Part shown: positions 32,072 to 36,392 of the stretch, piece by piece
Layout: each line of letters starts with the position of its first letter
How positions within the stretch are numbered: position 1 is the first letter of the stretch
Assembly (NCBI GenBank): GCA_020847555.1
Contig: JADLBT010000139.1
Coordinates: forward strand, 1 to 36,392
Source: Gemmataceae bacterium
GTDB taxonomy: Bacteria > Planctomycetota > Planctomycetia > Gemmatales > Gemmataceae
DNA: 36,392 nt
Direction of reading: 5' to 3'
The notes under the pieces: generated by a model
The model's database searches: none
What the model saw: the letters and a program-made list of their open reading frames with translations, nothing else
What the model was told of the DNA's origin: nothing
Position numbers and translations under genes: made by a program

Positions 32072-33415
32072 GTGTATCGCTTCAAACTGTCGGTGATGAT
32101 GTTCCTGCAGTTCTTCATCTGGGGGGCGTGGTTCGAGCTGGGGTTCGACTACATCCCCCGACTCGGCTTCGTCGAGTGGCAGCAGACGCTCATTTTCGCG
32201 GCGTTCAACATCGGGGCGCTGACGGCGCTGTTCTTCAGCACCCAGTTCGCCGACCGCAAGTTCGCGGCCGAGAAGTTCCTCGCGTTCTCCCACCTCGTCG
32301 GCGGGCTGGCCATCCTCGGCCTGTACTTCCTCTGTCGGGAGGGGACGGCAACGCCGCCGTTCTGGCCGTTCTTCCTGCTCATGCTCGCCCACTGCCTCTT
32401 CTACGTCCCGACGATCTCCATCACCAACTCGATCGCCTTTGCGAACCTGCGGGATCCGCAGCACGACTTCGGCCCGGTCCGGGTGTGGGGAACGATCGGG
32501 TGGATCGCCGCGAGCTGGCCGTTCATCTTCATCCTGGTGGACTGGGCGAAGGTGCCGGCGCTGGCCAATGTCGGGTTCACCGACTGGCTCGGAACGGCGC
32601 TCGGGACGTCCCTGGAGGGGCCAGCGGCCCAGGCCGTCAAGGCGAACATCTTCCTGGTTGCCGGCGTGGCGTCGCTGGCGCTGGCGCTGTACAGCCTCGC
32701 CCTGCCGCACACGCCGCCGCGGCCGGCCACCGGGGAGGACTCGCTGGCGTGGCTGAAGGCGATGAAACTGCTCCGCCATCCGTTCATGCTCGTGCTGTTC
32801 ATCGTCACCTTCATCGACGCGGCCGTCCACCAGAGCTTCTTCTTCTGGACGTTCACGTTCCTCGGGCCGGTGAAGGATGGCGGGGTGGTGGACATCCCGG
32901 CCAACTGGGTCGGGCCGGTGATGAAGATCGGACAGCTCGCCGAGATCGTGACGATGCTCGTGCTCGGGTACACCCTGAAGCGGCTCGGCTGGCGGACGAC
33001 GATGGTGATCGGCGTGCTCGGGCACGCGGCCCGGTTCGCCGTCTTCGCGTACTGGCCGGAACCCGTGCCGGCCATCCTGATCAACGTCATCCACGGCATC
33101 TGCTACGCCTTCTTCTTCGCCACCGTGTACATCTTCGTGGACGAGTTCTTCCCCAAGGATATCCGCTCCAGCGCGCAGGGGTTGTTCAACGTGCTGATCC
33201 TCGGCCTTGGCCCGCTCGCCGCCAACTTCCTGTGCGGCCGGCTGCGGACGGAGTACACGGTCGGCAGGCGGCTGGACTACCAGGCCGTGTTCCAGTACTC
33301 GATGGGCGCGGCCCTGGTCGGGGCCATCCTGCTGGCGGTGTTCTTCCACCCGCACAAGCCGGTGGAGGCGCCGACGTTCTCCGAGGCGGAGGCCGACGCC
33401 CCGCCGGCGCCGTGA
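32072..33415 (+). CDS. MFS transporter, nucleoside:H+ symporter (NupG/XapB) type
   Basis: The 447-residue inner-membrane protein has about twelve hydrophobic segments. It aligns by eye with E. coli NupG. The N-terminal MFLQFFIWGAWFELG corresponds to FLQFCLWGSW, and FYVPTISITNSIAFANLRDP to YMPTLGLINTISYYRLQ. FGPVRVWGTIGWIAASW, KIGQLAEIVTMLVLG, GHAARFAVFAY and PKDIRSSAQGLFNVLILGLG also have clear counterparts. Family members import nucleosides with protons; the substrate here is inferred only. Start: GTG at 32072 after CGGGAG, directly before the conserved YRFKLSVMMFLQF; the frame continues upstream for over a hundred codons but without hydrophobic or conserved sequence. Confidence 0.88.
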   Translation: MYRFKLSVMMFLQFFIWGAWFELGFDYIPRLGFVEWQQTLIFAAFNIGALTALFFSTQFADRKFAAEKFLAFSHLVGGLAILGLYFLCREGTATPPFWPFFLLMLAHCLFYVPTISITNSIAFANLRDPQHDFGPVRVWGTIGWIAASWPFIFILVDWAKVPALANVGFTDWLGTALGTSLEGPAAQAVKANIFLVAGVASLALALYSLALPHTPPRPATGEDSLAWLKAMKLLRHPFMLVLFIVTFIDAAVHQSFFFWTFTFLGPVKDGGVVDIPANWVGPVMKIGQLAEIVTMLVLGYTLKRLGWRTTMVIGVLGHAARFAVFAYWPEPVPAILINVIHGICYAFFFATVYIFVDEFFPKDIRSSAQGLFNVLILGLGPLAANFLCGRLRTEYTVGRRLDYQAVFQYSMGAALVGAILLAVFFHPHKPVEAPTFSEAEADAPPAP

Positions 33416-33554
33416 CCATAGCTTGCCTTTCAGGGGCGGCGCGACGTGCGCCGCCTCTTTTGGTTGTATCCGGGGGGCCGGTGAGGCCGATAATATCGTT
33501 CAGTCGCGTTTCCCGACGTGCGCCGGTCCCGCGCTTCTCTCCGCGGCACGCACC

Positions 33555-34400
33555 ATGCAACCCTTGCCGAAAATTCCTGGCTACGAGCTGCTGGCACGTC
33601 TCGGCGGCGGCGTCATGACTTCTGTTTATTCTGCCCACGACCTCGACACCGACAGCGCCTGTGCCGTCAAGCTGGTCCGCGACGACTGGGAAGATCGCAC
33701 GACCGCCGTCAAGCTCCTCCAGCGCGAGGCCCGGGCCGGGCTGACGGTTAGCCACCCGCACCTGGTCCGCCTGCTCACGGCCCACGTCACGCGCCCGCCG
33801 TACTTCCTGGTCATGGACCTGCTGCCCGGGGAGTCGCTGCGCCGGCGCCTGCGGCGCGACTATCGGCTCGACGTGGCGACCGCTCTGTGGGTCACGCGCC
33901 AGACCGCCGAGGCGCTCGCCGCTCTGCACCGGGCCGGCTTCGTCCACGGCGACGTCAAGCCGGACAACATCCGCCTGGCCGGGGACGGCCGGGCAATCCT
34001 GCTCGACCTCGGGTTCGCACACCGGCCGGGCGAGAACGCGGCCCTGCTGGAAGAGGGCTACGTCCTGGGCACGATCAACTACCTGGCGCCGGAGCTGTGC
34101 GGGACGGACCCGGTGGACGGGACCGCAAGTGACGTGTTCAGCCTGGGCGTGACCCTGTACGAGATGCTGGCCGGCCAGTTGCCGTACCCGGCCGGGTCGG
34201 TCGAGCAAACGTTCCGCCGCCATCACGCGGACCCGCCGGCCGACATCCGCCGGTACGTCAGCGGCCTGCCGGCGGGACTCGTCGTCTTCATCGAGCGTCT
34301 GCTGGCGCGGCGCCCGGCCGACCGGCCGAAAGCGGCCGCGGTGGTCCAGCACCTCATTGCGCTGGAAATCGCCGCCATCCGCCGGCGCCGATCGGCATGA
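33555..34400 (+). CDS. Small soluble Ser/Thr protein kinase with variant catalytic motifs
   Basis: The 281-residue protein is almost only a kinase domain, with no membrane segment. Glycine loop LGGGVMTSVYSA (one Gly less regular than usual), Lys39 in CAVKLV, catalytic loop VHGDVKPDN with Asp133 (HGD in place of HRD), metal-binding Asp151 in LLDLGFAHR (DLG in place of DFG), APE in YLAPELCG, and DVFSLGVTLYEMLAG are all visible. The catalytic Lys and both Asp are present, so it is probably active; lack of the HRD arginine suggests no need for activation-loop phosphorylation. GATAAT at 33489-33494 may be its -10 box, with TTGTAT 19 bases before it. The gene converges with the ACT-domain gene. Confidence 0.88.
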   Translation: MQPLPKIPGYELLARLGGGVMTSVYSAHDLDTDSACAVKLVRDDWEDRTTAVKLLQREARAGLTVSHPHLVRLLTAHVTRPPYFLVMDLLPGESLRRRLRRDYRLDVATALWVTRQTAEALAALHRAGFVHGDVKPDNIRLAGDGRAILLDLGFAHRPGENAALLEEGYVLGTINYLAPELCGTDPVDGTASDVFSLGVTLYEMLAGQLPYPAGSVEQTFRRHHADPPADIRRYVSGLPAGLVVFIERLLARRPADRPKAAAVVQHLIALEIAAIRRRRSA

Positions 34401-34448
34401 AGAAAAGAGACGTGCCCACAGACCAGCCCGAAGCGCGAGCGCGGCACC

Positions 34449-34940
34449 TTATTCGTTCAGATCGCCTTCGGTGAACAGCACGAACCCTTGCCTCTGCATC
34501 ATCTGGGCGGCGGTTTCGTGGTCCTCGACGTGCAGGGCCAGGGCGGCGTGGCCGTGGGGGCCGACCAGGAGCGGGTAGGCGTAGTGGATGTTGATCTCTG
34601 CAGTCAGCAAAGCCTTGCAGATTTGCAGCAGTGGCTGGGGGCCTTCCGGAAGCTGAACCACGAGCAGATCGCTCTCGGCGAACTGCAGTCCCGCCTGCTG
34701 AAACACCTCCAGGGCGCGCTCCGGGTCGCTCACCACGATGCGAATGATGGCGCAGTCCGCCGAATCGACAATGGTCAGCGAGACGATGCGGTTGTCGCTC
34801 GTCTCGAAGCGCCGGATGACCGTGAGCAGGTTGCCCAGGCGATTCTCCACGAAGACGTTAAACTGCCGGACGCTCGGCCAGTCGCGCGCGCGGGCTGTGG
34901 TGAACCCGGTTTCCGAACCTTCGTCGCCGCCATAACTCAT
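34449..34940 (-). CDS. Tandem ACT-domain protein
   Basis: The 163-residue cytoplasmic protein seems to hold two ACT domains, which usually bind amino acids and regulate enzymes. The first (about 25-90) begins VRQFNVFVENRLGNLLTVIR and continues IVSLTIVDSADCAIIRIVVSD. The second (about 95-160) is LLVVQLPEGPQPLLQICKALLTAEINIHYAYPLL followed by HAALALHVEDHETAAQMM. No catalytic domain is attached, as in stand-alone ACT regulators. ATG at 34940 is preferred; AAAGGGG lies about five bases upstream and a good promoter is found at 34967-34996. The partner enzyme or ligand is not evident from the neighbours. Confidence 0.85.
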   Translation of the reverse strand: MSYGGDEGSETGFTTARARDWPSVRQFNVFVENRLGNLLTVIRRFETSDNRIVSLTIVDSADCAIIRIVVSDPERALEVFQQAGLQFAESDLLVVQLPEGPQPLLQICKALLTAEINIHYAYPLLVGPHGHAALALHVEDHETAAQMMQRQGFVLFTEGDLNE

Positions 34941-34966
34941 AAACGCCCCTTTCTCCAAGGCGCTGT

Positions 34967-34996
34967 AGTATACGGCAGCGCTTGCAGAAAGGTCAA
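34967..34996 (-). promoter_or_regulatory. Candidate sigma70-type promoter of the ACT-domain gene
   Basis: On the minus strand TTGACC (34996-34991), 18-base gap, TATACT (34972-34967): five of six matches in each hexamer. The transcript would begin about 20 bases before the ATG at 34940. This is the best promoter match in the window. Confidence 0.6.
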
Positions 34997-35087
34997 TCGG
35001 TCCAACCCGGCGCCCGGACTGCTCTGCTGGGCGAGCGCGCGCGGCCGGCCCGAACAGGCTGCCAAACCCGTTCGCGTTGATTTTCCG

Positions 35088-35114
35088 GCAAGTTCCGCAC
35101 CCCGTCCTCGATAA
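35088..35114 (+). promoter_or_regulatory. Candidate sigma28 (FliA) promoter of the flagellin gene
   Basis: GCAAGTTC (35088-35095), exactly 11 bases, CTCGATAA (35107-35114). The FliA consensus is TAAAGTTT-N11-GCCGATAA, so five and six of eight bases match with the right spacing. The leader would be about 77 bases. GATAAT (35110-35115) alone could also be a housekeeping -10 box, but no TTG-type -35 lies 16-18 bases upstream. Confidence 0.45.
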
Positions 35115-35197
35115 TCCCTGCAACGGCGAAGTGAAACGCCCATGCGGGGCGTCGCCACGAGATCACGCGAACATCCGATTTAGGGGAAGCAGGCTTC

Positions 35198-36392
35198 ATG
35201 GGACTCACGATCACGAACAACGTCGCGTCGCTGACCGCGCAGCACAACCTCGGCCGGACCTCGACCATGATGTCGAAGTCGCTCGAGCGGCTGTCGTCGG
35301 GCCTGAAGGTCAACCGCGGGGCCGACGGCCCGGCCGCGCTGGTCATCTCCGAGCAGCAGCGAGCGCAGATCGCCGGCCTGAAGACGGCCATCGACAACAC
35401 CTCCAAGGCCGTCTCGCTGGTGCAGACCGGCGAGGGGGCGCTGAATGAGATCAACAGTCTGCTCGTCAAGGTCCGCGGCCTGGCCCTCGATTCGGCCAAC
35501 ACCGGCGTCAACGACGCCAACGCCCTGGCCGCGAACCAGGCCGAGGTCGCCAACGCCCTGCAAACGATCGATCGCATCGCCAACACCACGCAGTTCGGCA
35601 CCAAGAAACTGCTCGACGGCTCGGCTGGCCTGAGCGGGTCCGCCACTGACCCGGGCGTCACTTTCCTGAAGGCGACGGCCGAGTCCACCGCCGGCTCCGG
35701 GTATGCCGTCAGCGTGTCCACCGCCGCGACCAAGGCCAACACGGCGGCCGGCACCCTGCAGAACGCCAACCTCGCGGCCGACGAGACGCTGACGATCAAC
35801 GGCGTCCAGATCACCCTGGCGGCCGGCAGTAACCAGGCGACCGTCATCAGCCGCATCAACCAGTTTAGCGCCCAGACGGGCGTCACCGCCGACAACGGCG
35901 GGGGCGGCGGCGAGACGCGGCTGATCGCTTCCCAGTTCGGCTCGTCCTCGAAGATCGTCGTCACCTCGGACAAGGCCGCCGCCGGCACCTCTTCGGGGTT
36001 CGGCACCGGCACCACCACGGTGAGCGGCACCGACGTCGCCGGCACCATCAACGGGTCGGCGGCCACCGGCAGCGGCAACGTCCTGACAGGCATTGCCGGG
36101 GCTACCAAGGGCGTCTCGCTCCAGTTCGCCCTGGCCGGCGGGTCGCAGACCACCACGGTGACGGGCGCCCTGGGCACCATCAGCGTCACCGACAACTCGC
36201 TGACGTTCCAGATCGGGGCCAACGCCGGCCAGACCGCCAAGGTCGCCTTCGACAAGGTCCATACCACCGGCCTGGGCCTGGGCGTCGTCGGCGTCCAGTT
36301 CGGCAATCTGAGTTCGGTTAACGTCACCAGCGCCCAGGGCGCCCAGGACTCGCTGAAGGTCATCGACCAGGCGATCAGCGACATCAGCACCC
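35198..36392 (+). CDS. fliC: Flagellin, cut at the window end
   Basis: The 398 codons present encode the N-terminal and middle part of a flagellin, the filament subunit. The N-terminal D0/D1 helices are clear: TITNNVASLTAQHNLGRTS, SLERLSSGLKVNRGADGPA, ALVISEQQRAQIAGL, GEGALNEINSLLVKVRGLALDS and NQAEVANALQTIDRIANTTQFG. A Gly/Ala/Thr/Ser-rich variable region follows (about 145-375), with little Cys, Trp or Lys. The last residues, AQGAQDSLKVIDQAISDIST, are the usual start of the C-terminal flagellin domain, so roughly 70-90 residues are likely missing. AGGGGAAG precedes the ATG. The organism is therefore probably motile at some life stage, as many planctomycetes are. Confidence 0.95.
   Translation, partial: MGLTITNNVASLTAQHNLGRTSTMMSKSLERLSSGLKVNRGADGPAALVISEQQRAQIAGLKTAIDNTSKAVSLVQTGEGALNEINSLLVKVRGLALDSANTGVNDANALAANQAEVANALQTIDRIANTTQFGTKKLLDGSAGLSGSATDPGVTFLKATAESTAGSGYAVSVSTAATKANTAAGTLQNANLAADETLTINGVQITLAAGSNQATVISRINQFSAQTGVTADNGGGGGETRLIASQFGSSSKIVVTSDKAAAGTSSGFGTGTTTVSGTDVAGTINGSAATGSGNVLTGIAGATKGVSLQFALAGGSQTTTVTGALGTISVTDNSLTFQIGANAGQTAKVAFDKVHTTGLGLGVVGVQFGNLSSVNVTSAQGAQDSLKVIDQAISDIST

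Noticed and set aside
32030..33355. A 441-codon minus-strand frame opposite the MFS gene
   Set aside because: Its product is almost all charged residues (Glu, Arg, His, Gln), as expected from the complement of a hydrophobic membrane protein.

Overview
The window is about 36 kb of very GC-rich DNA. Its gene content points to a planctomycete, most likely of the Gemmata type. The clues are three Hanks-type Ser/Thr kinases, one fused to a formylglycine-generating-enzyme (FGE) fold and one to an extracytoplasmic dCache sensor; a BBP7-type outer-membrane barrel; a small zinc-ribbon membrane protein; a HEAT-repeat secreted protein; several secreted proteins of unknown function; and many palindromic dispersed repeats between genes. 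This placement is inferred from protein families only; no rRNA, tRNA or CRISPR array was seen.

Layout. 1-99 is the tail of a probable cyclase-family enzyme. 317-2509 is a kinase with a dCache sensor. 2530-5412 (minus) holds an argininosuccinate synthase-like protein with an aberrant ATP loop, a Mn-type superoxide dismutase and a short-chain dehydrogenase. 5618-9641 (plus) holds a HerA/DUF87-like ATPase and an archaeal-type phosphoglycerate mutase. 9794-13257 holds exported proteins: a TPR-like protein, a Tat substrate and an esterase. 13489-16053 is the kinase-FGE fusion. 16180-19041 (minus) is a 953-residue DUF2461-McrB-type AAA+ fusion with no mcrC beside it. 19163-24209 holds a zinc-ribbon membrane protein, a degenerate alpha/beta hydrolase and a HEAT-repeat protein. 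24751-28348 (plus) is a tight run: lipB-like, lipA, a stand-alone lipoyl-like domain, tmk, holB. 28546-34940 holds a secreted protein, the BBP7 barrel, a nucleoside-symporter-type MFS protein, a small kinase and an ACT-domain protein. 35198 to the end is a flagellin cut by the window edge.

Functional links. lipB-like, lipA and the lipoyl domain overlap end to start, so they are probably translated together; tmk and holB also overlap and both serve DNA replication. Most other genes are single units, often convergent, with hairpins between the ends. Several of those hairpins belong to a dispersed palindrome family whose core is CCCACGGG...CCCGTGGG.

Most interesting points: (1) the orphan DUF2461-McrB fusion; (2) the lipoate cluster, where the LipB-like protein lacks the catalytic lysine and the adjacent lipoyl domain lacks the modifiable lysine; (3) the ArgG homologue with a ruined SGGxDTS loop but an intact substrate pocket; (4) the palindrome family. 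All functional statements rest on reading motifs by eye; no database search was run.
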